Shown here: one piece after another, positions 33,945 to 44,718 of the stretch
Layout of the letters: the number at the start of each line of letters is the position of its first letter
Numbering within the stretch: the stretch's first letter is position 1
Source: Myrica gale
Lineage: Eukaryota > Streptophyta > Magnoliopsida > Fagales > Myricaceae
Direction of reading: 5' to 3'
Assembly: GCA_963930655.1 (NCBI GenBank)
Contig: OZ005610.1
Location: forward strand, 3,539,001-3,603,000
Length of the DNA: 64,000 nt
Notes under the pieces: generated by a model
What the model was told of the DNA's origin: nothing
What the model saw: only the letters and a program-made list of their open reading frames with translations
The model's database searches: none
Program-made: the position numbers and the translations under genes

Positions 33945-36900
33945 TCAGAAGTGAGGCTTTCGTTTTCGAGCTGTGTATTTTGAATCTGAAGGCACTTCAT
34001 CTCCTCTTCTTCTCCTCTGTTCCTTCTTCCGCAGTATCCATTCTTTTCCCCTTCCTCTCTTGCTTATTTTCTGCTTTTTCCTGGGTCTGTGTCTGTCTGA
34101 GATGCAGACCTACATGACAAAATAAAATGGATATAAAAATTGCTGAGACAAATTAACACAAAATCAAGGTTCGGTAACTTTAGGACTGTACAGAGGGAAA
34201 CAGAGCAAGTCAGATTTATGAATCCCTAGGGAAGACAATGGTCTATGGACCAAACAGCATTCCAAAGATGTGAAGAGTGCGGTCATCGGCGATCCCATAC
34301 ACTTGAGTTGCATATTACTCATTAAGACGAACACTAGAGAAAGCCCCGAAACAGAATAATCCAAAAGTTAATAAAAATGGAGCCATGAGACCTCACCGTC
34401 CGATTGTCTTCATCATCACTACTCTCATCATCGGAGCAACTCTCTCCATCTTCATCTTTTCCCTTAGGAACAGATGTACTTATTGATGGTGGACCACAAG
34501 AAAGGACAAGGTATTCTTTTCTGCTCTTAGAACTGTTATAAGACAACCATGATCAAGTTAGTGAACCACACAAAAGATTCTGGAGGAACATGCAACTAGG
34601 ATGAACTTTAGATGTTTTATTTCCATTTTAAGTGAATTTAGCACCTGCATACTCCTAACCAAAGAAATGGTAGCCACTGTACACATTCTCAAAAAGTTAA
34701 CATCTTCAGCAGTTATAACCAGTCCAATTTTCCCCACCCCCGTTTGGAAGAAGTAAGCTAATGGTTAAGAAAAAGGGATAAATACCAATTTCGTCCCCGT
34801 GGTTTACCATTTGTTCTTATTAGTCCCTCGACTTTAAAATTCATCAAATTAATCCCTAAGGTTTAAAATTCATCATATTTGAAGCATCATGGAAGGACTA
34901 CAGTGTTGATGAATTTTAAACCCCATGGACCAATTTGATGGATATTAAAGCCCAGGGACTAATCAGATAAAATGGTAAACCACAAGGACGGTTTTGGATT
35001 TATCCCTAAGAAAAAAAGGGACTACTTAAAAGTTGTGCGCAGGGTATTATTTGAGTATACAAGATGTAAACTGATTAAAAAGTCTTTGCAGCCTTAAACC
35101 CCAAGGGTTTGGTGTGGTTGTAAGGCTTCGGCTTGGGTTCTAACATGTCCCAAGTTCGAGCCCCAACATCCCCATTATCGCCCTTGACTTATCTGCTCCC
35201 TGGGTTGTGGGGTCGGTCCAGGGGTTTGTACTTCAGGGTTGGGCCAAAAGGGTCCGGCTTTGGAGAATTTCCTCGTCATCAAAAAAAAAAAAAAAGTCTT
35301 TGCAGCCGAATACTACTGTGGCACATAGCACTAGTAAGAAAAAATAATGGCATGATCTTGGAATGGTGCATAGCCAATAAAGTGGACAATTAACTAAGGA
35401 GTGCTATCTTTTAATTTAATGTGCATTTTGACTTGGTCCCATAAAATAGGATGTACCGAATGCCATGTGTATATAAATCTCAGTGAGCTTTATCACATAC
35501 TCTTCGTGCCTTTTCTCAGATAAGGCATGTCATGTCTCATCATGAACGCTGTAGAAGTTGAAATTATCCATAATATTTAGATGGTTCAATGATCTATGTA
35601 AGCAAAAGACCCAATTAATGGGGAGTTAAAAAGAAATCAGACAATATTTAGGAACTGCCATGCGATGGCTGGATCTCAAGGCATCCTGCGACTGCTGAGA
35701 ATGCTTGCATTCGCATTACTTAGTACGTCAAATAGAATGAGGCTTAACTTACTCCTTGCTTGAAAGCACAAAGTGAAAGTGGATATTGTGTGTCATGCAT
35801 GTCTGTTTGTGAGGATAATGGTGAACCTTTATCACAACCATAAACAGACATTATAAAGAAATAAGAAAATAGAGCCTCAAGCTAGTGTCTGCTACAAGGA
35901 CTTTTATTCTGAAAGGCAACCATTTTGACCTGCAAGAAGTCTCTGCATACCTGTGTGGGTAATCCACAACCACACCACCAGCAAATCCAGCACGCATGGC
36001 AAAACTCAAAATCAATTCACGCTGTGCTAGATTCTCTGGATACACTTGCAACACTGCTCTCGCTCCCCTGGCTAAGCATCTGTATAATGATCCAAAGAAA
36101 GCCCTAAAAAGAGATTAAGCCAAACATATCAATACTGCAGTAAAAGAAGCACCATAGAATAAAGCACGCTAATCTTGTAAAGAAGAAAGAGAGAGAGAGA
36201 GAGAGAGGGAGGAGAAAAGTCCTCTATGAATGCATTCGTTGTAATTTTCCCATTTATCACAAGAATGAAAGATAAGAATGGGAACATACTTCAATCTTAA
36301 TCGTGGATCATGACAGGACTTGTCAGCATTGCATAGCCACTGCATTGCCCAGTCAAAATGAGAGAAAAAAAAATAAGCACCATACACTCAGTGGGTTTTG
36401 TAGAACATTTCGATGGAGAACCCCCATCCGACAATGAAATTATGTAAAAAAAGAAAAAAGAAAAAGAAAACAGCAAAGATATGGAACAGAGTTATAGAGT
36501 GACAAAGCAAATTTGGCGTGATTTAAGGCTCTGGCAAGAGTACAGCACATATTCACAGCTTATGAATTACTTCACAGAATTTTGTCCTGGCTCACCCATC
36601 CTAGTAGCGTTTATCCTTGTCAAAGATTAAAAGTTCTCATATCACATAAATCAAGTTAAACTAAACTTTTTACGATGACAAGCTTGCCATGAGATGGGTT
36701 TACATATTATGAATACAAGAAGAATCAATATGAGCACCAAAGCACAGCTATTCGCATTCCAAACTTTTTCGAGTGGAAATGAAACATCATAAAAACCAAG
36801 CACGTGGTAGAAAACAGAACAAACAATATACAATTTGGAAGCAAAAATTTGCGACAGACAGTATACGAGAAGACACAGCCACATCTGTAGAACCATAACA

Positions 36901-38634
36901 ATCAACAATTGATGTCAAAAAGAATTTATCGAAACAAGAAGGCAAACCTGAACAGCGGAGATACTGATGGCTCCATCTATAACCCCAGGACGAAGTCCGA
37001 GACCCTGCAAAAATTGAAAACATACACCGTGATAACTTCCAATGAAGTTATAGAATAAATGTAAATCTAACATACATCGTGATAACTTCCACAGATAAAA
37101 CCATCCAGAGCATCAACATTGCAATAATGGTCAGGAGAAACGATATAGCTATGGTTGACTCACAAAAGAGCGAATGTAAATCTAAAGAATATTTTTTCCA
37201 AGAAACCGCACATAAAAACTCTCCTAAACTGAAAGTAACCAGGGAAAAAAATGAATCATGTCTTGAACTGAAACAACAGGTGGTATGAACCTAAACTATG
37301 AGAGGTGATCTCTTGCATTAATAACCCTAGCTTTCAACTGAAAAATGTAGAGAACTCAAACTTAGGCGGATACCTGACCCATGTCCCAAAGTATTAGATC
37401 ACCCTCAACCTCCCGCTCCAAAGCAATATCTGGATTCAAGAAAAAACTAATCAAATAAAGTAGAAAAGCAAATGAAATTAAGAACCGAGAGAGGGAGGGA
37501 AGGAGGGAGAGAGAGAAAGAGAGAGAGAGAGAGAAATTCGACTTAGATTGAAACCAATACATACTGAGCATTGACTCTGAAATATCTAAACCGATCCATT
37601 GGTGTCCGTTTTCTGAGAGAGTCTCCCCACTAAGTCCCGACCCACAACCTTCAGCAAACCAGAACTTCAAAGTTACCTTCCTCGCGTGTTTAGTCTACAA
37701 TTTACTACACTATGGCAAGGCTAATAAAACCATCAGCAACTTGATGAACTTGAGCAATATCGGAAGTTCACAATTTGAAAGCCCATCAGTCAAAGTGCCA
37801 AATCATAAATCCAATAAAGTTTACATAAAAAAGTTTCAATCCCAATATGCCTCGGTAGATTATCAACTTTCAAAGCATAAATATTTGAATAAGAGCCTTT
37901 TATTTTCCTCATTCTACTAAAACCCCATTTTTAATTGAGCATAATAGAGAAAGAGACACTCATTCATTTTTCCAATCAAGTGCTCTCTTGATCCTCATTC
38001 TTGTAACACATCCAACAAACTATATGTAAAGATATATCCATATCTTTTCCATCAAACTGAAACCCATTTATATTGAAACCGTACTTATATATGTTTCATA
38101 CGAGAGTGTGCACAGAGAGAGAGAGCAAATTTACCAATGTCGAGGAGCAATCTGGGCATTCCATCATCAGGCAAAGCAAGAAGCTCCAGTGCTCTCTCTG
38201 ACAGCTTCGCCTTTTTTAACATCGCCCACACCAACATCATTAGTTCTCAAAACAGACCCAAGTCCCCAATCAGCATAACACACTCACCCTCCATATGATT
38301 ACTCAGAAAAACACAACATAAGAGACTAGAAATACAAAGTGTCATACTTATCTAAAGTTCATTTTAATAAGCTCGGGCGCCAATAAATCAAAATCTGCCA
38401 CTCTTTATATAGAGACCAGATACAAATCAACGTACAATGGATTACACAAATCCCAATTCTTATTGTTTTAAATCTATCTTTTATTTTATTTTATTTCTCA
38501 GGAACTAAACACATAGTGGAAGAACAATACGGCACCTGAATTTCGATGATACGAGAGGAGGAAGTGTATTTCCGAGCCTCAACATCGTCGTAGAATATCT
38601 CAGGTGGCGCTTGCAGCTCAGGCCTAGAAGACAT
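33945..38634 (-). CDS. RID2: 18S rRNA (guanine-N7) methyltransferase, BUD23/RID2
   Basis: Nine exons in transcription order: 38634-38536, 38210-38135, 37648-37565, 37429-37374, 37004-36948, 36339-36290, 36103-35951, 34532-34397, 34109-33945. All are GT-AG and in frame; 291 aa (Arabidopsis RID2 is about the same). The start [15 protein letters not shown] is the family N-terminus. The SAM-binding motif [13 protein letters not shown] spans the exon 2/3 junction (about residues 52-64), and [13 protein letters not shown] and [12 protein letters not shown] follow. The C-terminus is the basic WBS-type tail ([25 protein letters not shown]). The enzyme acts in nucleus/nucleolus on pre-40S rRNA, aided by a Trm112-like partner. 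Intron 7 holds a MULE-type MITE and a SINE. Confidence 0.96.
34775..35006. mobile_element. Mutator-type MITE in RID2 intron 7 (232 bp)
   Basis: Ends GGGATAAATACCAATTTCGT and inverted GGGATAAATCCAAAACCGTC, arms complementary for roughly 100 bp each (ggtttaccat/atggtaaacc, attagtccct/agggactaat). Flanking 9-bp repeats taagaaaaa (34766-34774, 35007-35015) fit MULE. Confidence 0.82.
35094..35293 (+). mobile_element. tRNA-type SINE in RID2 intron 7
   Basis: About 200 bp. It has a Pol III A-box-like TGGTGTGGTTGTAAGG near the 5' end and a B-box GTTCGAGCC at about 35155, and ends in a pure A run. It is flanked by a 14-bp duplication aagtctttgcagcc (about 35080-35093 and 35294-35307). It is inserted 88 bp from the MITE, in the opposite sense to RID2. 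Perfect duplications imply a fairly recent insertion. Confidence 0.85.
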
Positions 38635-38862
38635 TACCACCGAAAGAAGATGAGTCTCAGAGATTAAAACCTAAAAACCTAGATATTGACGGCCAGAGAG
38701 TGGAGCCGAGACTGGAATGCTAAAGAAACCCTAAACCCTACTAAACCCGGATAGAGCTGCCGTCCCCAATCCCCAAACGGGGACCCTGTCTGTCTGTTTC
38801 CTTTTCGAGAGCTCTGGACCGGGTTACCATTTGTTCGGGTCGGTCTAAGGGTGTCTCGGAAA
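38635..38862. other. RID2 upstream region
   Basis: Short GC-richer region between the RID2 start and the first direct-repeat copy. The 5' UTR and core promoter must lie here or in the repeat itself. No clear TATA box is seen. Confidence 0.4.
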
Positions 38863-39110
38863 CTGAATGGCGGGCCGAACTCCTCTCAATCAAAAGGGGC
38901 CGGTCTTGATCTGAACCGGAAAGCATCCGAATTCCCATAATTTATTTATTTGTTTATTAAAAACAACCAAAACTTTTTTCGTGCGGAAGAAAAATAAAAA
39001 AGGTGATAAATAGAATATATAAATTTCATCTATAAGTGGAGCACAATATATAGAAATAGTAAAATAACAAATAATATTGATAAATAGAATAATAGTTATT
39101 GTCATATGTA
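38863..39110 (+). repeat. Direct repeat, left copy (248 bp)
   Basis: Begins ctgaatggcgggccgaac and ends gtcatatgta. Matches 40636-40881 with roughly a dozen differences. It lies about 230 bp upstream of the RID2 start. Confidence 0.92.
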
Positions 39111-40635
39111 GTAGGGCTGTCCAATGGTCGGTTCGGTCCGGTTCAGCCGGCCAAACCGGAAATTGAGTAGAGTAAACATACCAGACCAGACTCGACCGGT
39201 CCCCGGTTTCACCGGTCTAGGTTGGCCAGTTTGGGCCATTACGTTTTGGGTTTTTTTTGTTTGAGCCTCTTAGCATTTTTATTTATTTATGCTTTTTTTG
39301 AAGTTTTATTTTGGACTTTTTGGGACCATTTTTTGGGTTTATTTACATCAATTTTTTGAGTTTTATTTTGGACTTTTTTTGGCATACATTTCAACCAAAA
39401 TTTGTAAAAGTTGTTACATTTGATTTGAAGAAAATACTAAGCTCTAATTAAAGAGTTCTAAATCCTAGTTTTTTAAGATAATAAAACATACATCTTAAAC
39501 TTTAAAACATACATTTAAAATCAACAAAAAATAGACATTCCAATATAAAGGAAGTCTAAAATAAAAGTATCAAATAGAATTGCAAGTAAAACTAATTAGT
39601 AATTACTGACTACACTACTCTATTACAAGGCATAACAAACAACAAAATAATCAAATCAACAAACTAAAATTATAATTAATAATACATGTCATTAAAATAT
39701 CCATTAATGTGTCCGTTGTCCGGTTGTGAATTGTCCATCTCCCATGAAAGATGTACAAGGAAATTTTTTTTACCTTGAAATCAAATATAGTAGGCATTAT
39801 TATAAACTAATAAACAACACAGTGGACATTATTATAAAAAAGAGATAAAACCTTACAATGAAATCAAATCAAATTAGTCTTCAGTTATCTCAAGCCGAGC
39901 CACTCGTGAGTTAAACATTATTCCTAATAATTATGACAAAAACATATTCAAATGTTCATACATAACTAGAACTTACAAAATTAAAAAAATTAACCAACGT
40001 AGAAACAAAATATAATAGTACTATCTGATTCTAACGCCTCAAAGACCTCAACTTTGTCCAGTGACTCCCGAATATCTAACTTAATTGAATGCTTCAACTA
40101 ATTTTGAGAGCACACAATAGTCTCAACTGTGACTAGAGACAAAAAACTGCGAAAATGATGAAGCACATGACCCCCCGTGTTAAATGCTAACTCACTAGCA
40201 ATTGTAGAAATAGGCATAGCCAGCACATCTCTCGCTACCCTCGCAAGTATTGGATATTTTGATTTATTGTTCCCCCATCAAGTCAAAATATCAAAAGACG
40301 GGATATTACGTGACTCACACCTATCTGTTAGATACGTTTCAATTCCAGCCTTGACATACTCAACTTCATTATCTTGCTCATACATCTCAAAATATGAGAT
40401 GTCTACTATGCCTTCAGCAAATCAAAACCCTATGTACAAATAATTAAAAAGAATAAATAGAAGTTACAAATAATTTGCAATTCAAATGCATTAAAATATA
40501 AAAATGATATACATGTGAATGTGTCGTGCTTGAATCTCCATAGCTCATGTTATACTCATGAAACAAAGCCTCCAACAAACACTTTGTAGATGATATCAAA
40601 GTATTTGCCAAATTCGGTGTATATATTTTTGGACT
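39111..40635 (-). pseudogene. hAT transposon remnant with broken transposase
   Basis: On the minus strand about 40393-40098 encodes the hAT C-terminal dimerisation region: VEYVKAGIETYLTDR, then SKYPILARVARDVLAMPIST and IASELAFNTGGHVLHHFRS, ending SQN and a stop. One in-frame TGA interrupts it just before the expected WW, at FDILT*WGNN, and the N-terminal two-thirds of a normal transposase is not recognisable. The left end tagggctgtccaatggtcgg is a typical plant hAT terminus; no matching right end is seen because the element meets the second direct repeat. Confidence 0.82.
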
Positions 40636-40881
40636 CTGAATGGCGGGCCGAACTCTTCTCAATCAAAAGGGGCCGGTCTTGATCTGAACCGGAAAGCATC
40701 CGATTGCCCATAATTTATTTATTTGTTTATTAAAAGCAACCAAAACTTTTTTCGTGCAGAAAAAAATAAAAAGGTGATAAATAGAATATCTAAATTTCAT
40801 CTATAAGTGGAGCACAATATATAGAAATAGTACAGTAACAAATAATATTGATAAATAGAATAATAGTTATTGTCATATGTA
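40636..40881 (+). repeat. Direct repeat, right copy (246 bp)
   Basis: Second copy of 38863-39110, in the same orientation, with a few single-base changes and 1-2 base indels. Continues into unrelated sequence ctatgtagtttcc. Confidence 0.92.
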
Positions 40882-41829
40882 CTATGTAGTTTCCTCTTGG
40901 ATGCTTTTTGTTCCATTTTAATTATCTTTTTTAAGTATTAGTGTTCCGATTTCCTACAACCTTATGTGCCACCTAGCGACCACAATCTTATAATTGATAA
41001 AAGTGATAAATTTTCTTCTTATTTTTTTTTTAGATTAAATCAATTTGGATGAGAAGATTACAAGATTGTCCTATCTAGAAGTCATGACTCTTGGTTCTTA
41101 CTTACTTGTCTCAACTGTGTATAACGAAGTCCGGCCCATTTTCTTACAGGTCTGAATTAACTTAATGAGGCCAAGAACCCAATTACGAAGGTAAGCTTCT
41201 CACAGCCATAGGCAACCCACCGTGGGCGTGCCCTATCAAAAGGGGGTTAGAAATTAGAATGCCTGTATCCTATTTCTAACCATCCAGTGAGTCGGTGAAG
41301 GAGCTCATCTTTTAATTGATAAATCTAGGAATTTACAAGAAAGCTAAGAAAATTATTAGGATCATGGGGTCAGTAATATATTTCTAAGAAACGACTCTTA
41401 GACTCTAGATAATATATAAATATAATTTCCTATAAAAAAATAGATAACCAATCGAATTTTCAAGAATTTAAATATTAGGAATTCTTGACAGAGGAACACG
41501 TGTGCTAAATAGAAGACCTGAACGTTGTTGAGGGGATACTATAGCCTATAGGTCCGGCTAGCGGTACGGTACTAAATAATATAGAATTTTAATATTGAGA
41601 AACAGTAGTATTGCAGGGGTGGTGAGAAAATAACAGGTCGATGTTGACATCGGAGCCGTCTGTGAACTCACCAATTTCCTGTCGCCACATCATCTCCATT
41701 GGCCACATCTTCCAATCTATTGCATTGCCAACGTTTCAATCCCAACAGCATCAAACCCCAATCCAATCTTATGAGCTCTCACACCTCACTCCTTCCTTTT
41801 TGAGCACTTCTCAGGCACATTCCAACCCA
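40882..41829. other. Intergenic and upstream region of zinc-finger gene
   Basis: No coding sequence seen. An ACACGTG (ABRE/G-box core) lies at about 41496-41502, some 430 bp before the zinc-finger start. This would fit a stress-responsive gene but is a short motif that occurs by chance. Confidence 0.4.
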
Positions 41830-41837
41830 TATAAAAA
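41830..41837 (+). promoter_or_regulatory. TATA box of zinc-finger gene
   Basis: TATAAAAA stands 97 bases before the ATG at 41927, leaving room for a leader of about 60-65 bases. The intervening sequence is pyrimidine-rich, as plant leaders often are. Confidence 0.6.
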
Positions 41838-41926
41838 CCATACATCTTCCTTTACATAAACACTCAGCTTCACGAACTTCCTTCCTCTCAATTCTCTCCC
41901 GCTCTCTTGCACACATTCGCATCAAA

Positions 41927-42496
41927 ATGGCGTTGAAGGCTCTAAGTTCTTCAATCTCAGCTGCCCCTTCGTTGCATGACGACACTGCAGAAGGCCACTA
42001 TTTCGAGCCATGGGCAAAGAGTAAGCGGTCTAAGCGTCCCCGTCGCGACAACCCTCCAACAGAAGAAGAATGCCTTGCTTTGTGCCTCCTCATGCTAGGC
42101 CAAGGTGGTAGCACCAACACCATCAACCAACCAGGCCCCACACAATCATCACAAACTTTTACCTACAAGTGCTGCCTCTGTCACAAGGCCTTCTCGTCTT
42201 ACCAAGCCCTAGGTGGACACAAGGCCAGTCATCGAAAGCCCGTTGGAGCCGAAAATCAATGCTCTATCACCGCCATAACCACCACCAACATCGCCACTCC
42301 GACTACCACTGCCAATTCTAGCACACTCTCCTTGAACCCAAGTGGTAAGACCCACAAATGTGCTATATGCTACAAAACCTTCCAGTCCGGGCAGGCATTG
42401 GGTGGACACAAGCGTTGTCACTATGATGGTGTGATCACTGTAACCCACAGTCATCGCGCCTTCGACTTGAATTTGCCAGCCATGCCGGAAATGTAG
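41927..42496 (+). CDS. C2H2 zinc-finger repressor, ZAT10/AZF type
   Basis: Intronless, 189 aa. Order of parts: basic B-box [10 protein letters not shown] (31-40), L-box [13 protein letters not shown] (about 47-58), zinc finger 1 [20 protein letters not shown] (about 80-102), a Thr-rich linker, zinc finger 2 [20 protein letters not shown] (about 143-165), and EAR repression motif FDLNLP (179-184). This is the C1-2i class that includes ZAT10/STZ and AZF1-3, DNA-binding repressors induced by cold, drought, salt and ABA. It is shorter than the 227-273 aa Arabidopsis members because the inter-finger and tail regions are compact. All Cys and His ligands are present. Which paralogue it matches is uncertain. 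Confidence 0.95.
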   Translation: MALKALSSSISAAPSLHDDTAEGHYFEPWAKSKRSKRPRRDNPPTEEECLALCLLMLGQGGSTNTINQPGPTQSSQTFTYKCCLCHKAFSSYQALGGHKASHRKPVGAENQCSITAITTTNIATPTTTANSSTLSLNPSGKTHKCAICYKTFQSGQALGGHKRCHYDGVITVTHSHRAFDLNLPAMPEM

Positions 42497-43502
42497 GCAG
42501 TTTTGGGCCGGAGCTCTAGCCAGATTTCAGCGTAGGCAGCCCAAAAACGTTTTGGGCCATGAAGCAATTAGCCAGAGAATCCTGTAGGCTGTATAAGATT
42601 CAATTAGATTAAAAAACAATCCTGGGATTTTACAACATGTATGTTATTTTGTAAGTTACCACATTTATGGATATACATTCTTATTATTTTGAAAGTAGTC
42701 GAATTAATAAAACGTTAATTGAAGTGTTAAGTACAGGAGTACAACGACAAAAGCAAGCTCAAGAAGCTGAACTCTCATTACAACTACATTCTATCGTTTA
42801 CCTTGTTTAGTGTTTATAAGTACATACTTTGGACCCTGTTGGTAGGTGTGGGCCTTGAGATCACTTTGATGGTTGTAAAAGAGTTTCAGCCCGTTTTGTC
42901 TTGTAGCTGGTCCCATGGCCCTTTCTCCCTTACTGTGCCAGCCCTTGTAATTAATAAAGTTTAACATTTGCCTGAGAAAAAAAAAAAACACATACTTGCA
43001 AGGGCAAACATATAACATATGTTACATATCTACCACGTAATTGTTTCTCCTATAAAACGACAAGTTGAATAAAGCTTCTCCAAAGTCCATGTAATCACAG
43101 GATGAGAAAATGTTTTCTGGCCATGCCAGATGTTTCAACGATCCGAAGGAATAATTTATGAAATCCAATAACCAGTCCCATTAACTTCCTCTTCAAAACC
43201 TCACTTCCACGTGGGAGTTAACAGGGGCTCTGAAGGGATTGATATCCCCCCGATTTCTTCTCCTACAAAAGAATGTCTTCATGTCTCAACCAAAACATTA
43301 TATAACTCTGCTTTCAATCAAAGAAGCTTAGAGGGCAGACAATACATTGTCCAACAAATATATCAAGCACAAAATTTTCATGTTCCTAGATCCGATAATC
43401 CAACTAACAAGGGTCAAGTAGTATAAATAACAAAGATCCACGAAGATAGAAGGATTGAATCAAAACCCTTGCATAGATAACCGATAACTATTAAGAAATT
43501 CA
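42497..43502. other. Spacer between convergent zinc-finger and P3 genes
   Basis: Holds the 3' end of the zinc-finger transcript (an AATAAAA signal at about 42704), a small retroposed insert (42830-42989), and probable 3' UTR of the P3 gene near 43500. No other gene seen. Confidence 0.45.
42830..42989 (+). mobile_element. Short retroposed LINE tail
   Basis: About 160 bp ending taattaataaagtttaacat and then a poly-A run, between repeats acatactt (42822-42829, 42990-42997). Poly-A plus target duplication indicate L1-type retroposition of a 5'-truncated copy. Family not determined. Confidence 0.6.
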
Positions 43503-44476
43503 CTAATCAAAGAGTGAGAATCCCATGTCATCATCGCTCTCTTCCTTCTCTTCTTCTTTCTTCTCTTCCTTCTTCTCTGCTTCAGCAGCTGGTGCTGCAC
43601 CTCCTGCTGGAGCTGCTACAGCTGCTCCACCACCACCTCCAATGAAAGCACCACCGCTGGCACCGCCAATAATCACCTATTGCGCACAAAATTTCACTCA
43701 GATTTCATACAGAATAAAACAATATGCTGCCATGGCAAGAGGCAAAGGGCAACTTTCAAAGCAAAGGGAATAGCCATGAACACCCACAATCACACTCCAC
43801 CAAATATGATTAATCTGAAAGATTGATCATCAAAGTGCAAGTACCTTGACCAACTGCTTACAAAAATAGTTTCTTAACCAACTACTTTGTGTTTCTCATC
43901 GCACATAGATTTGCAGCCTAAATCTGGTGACACTCTTTAACCAATTTCAGAGTTCAAAATTCCATGCAAAAATCATTTTATTCCAATTTCGCACCACGCA
44001 AATACTATTAGGATAATATGAACAAACTAATATTGCACAATCAAGCAAGCAAGCAACTAGTAAGCTAAAAGAACCACGACTCGTTTGCAAATACTATCTA
44101 ATCGACCGATGTAAAGATCAACACTACAAATAAACTAGATGAGTAAAGCCCCAAATAAACCCGTCTCAACAAAAACACAAACAAACCAAGGGTCTTATTG
44201 TTGAAAAACATGCTGAATGAACGCGAAAAGTTCTCACATAAGAGTAGAGAGCGAGAGATGAGAGAGAGAGAGAGAGACCTGGAAGACGCCGGAGGTAGGA
44301 GTAACGAGGGAGAAGGACGACTGGATCCCACCGGAGGAGTCGGCGGAGTACGCAGCCTGGACGAGCTTCCTCTGAAGATCGAAGGTGGATCCGGCCGAGG
44401 CCTCCAGGTCGCTCGAGATCGATTTCCCCTTCCACTCATCGCCCGAGTTCCTGCACACGAATGTAAACACTCCCAT
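43503..44476 (-). CDS. RPP3: 60S acidic ribosomal protein P3
   Basis: Two exons: 44476-44279 and 43676-43503, joined GT-AG in frame; 123 aa (family about 120). The start [15 protein letters not shown] and [20 protein letters not shown] are the plant-specific P3 N-terminus. Exon 2 encodes a Gly/Ala-rich hinge ([20 protein letters not shown]) and the charged tail ending [12 protein letters not shown], the universal P-stalk end that contacts elongation factors. P3 replaces or joins P1/P2 in the plant 60S stalk. The intron (43677-44278) begins beside a GA repeat. No defect seen. Confidence 0.97.
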
Positions 44477-44718
44477 TGTCGGCCAAATTCCAAACGAGAG
44501 GTGTACTACGGCTTCTTGGAGGTCGAGTTGCAGGGCCTTATTTACATGTACGTGGGAGACTGGGCTATCGGGAAGGACACTATCAAATGACCATAGTGAT
44601 CTTTCTGATTTTAGGCCGGCAGCCGGTTCGGTTCGGTGGTTATGAGACGGGCCGAGGCCGAAATGTTTTGCTTAATAAGGATGAGCCCACTTACGATTCT
44701 CATCTGACCCAAAATGAG
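44477..44718. other. P3 promoter region
   Basis: Short region between the P3 start and the Mutator-like element. The 5' UTR and promoter of the P3 gene must be compressed here or overlap the element. A TGGGCT-type motif (gactgggctatc at about 44559 and related gcccac) resembles site II elements of ribosomal protein genes. Confidence 0.35.

Noticed and set aside
38863-40881. LTR retrotransposon with 250-bp LTRs
   Set aside because: The repeats lack TG..CA ends and the interior encodes a hAT transposase end, not gag or pol.
43525-43773. Ser/Ala/Pro-rich plus-strand frame
   Set aside because: Antisense of P3 exon 2; the repeats reflect its Gly/Ala hinge and acidic tail.
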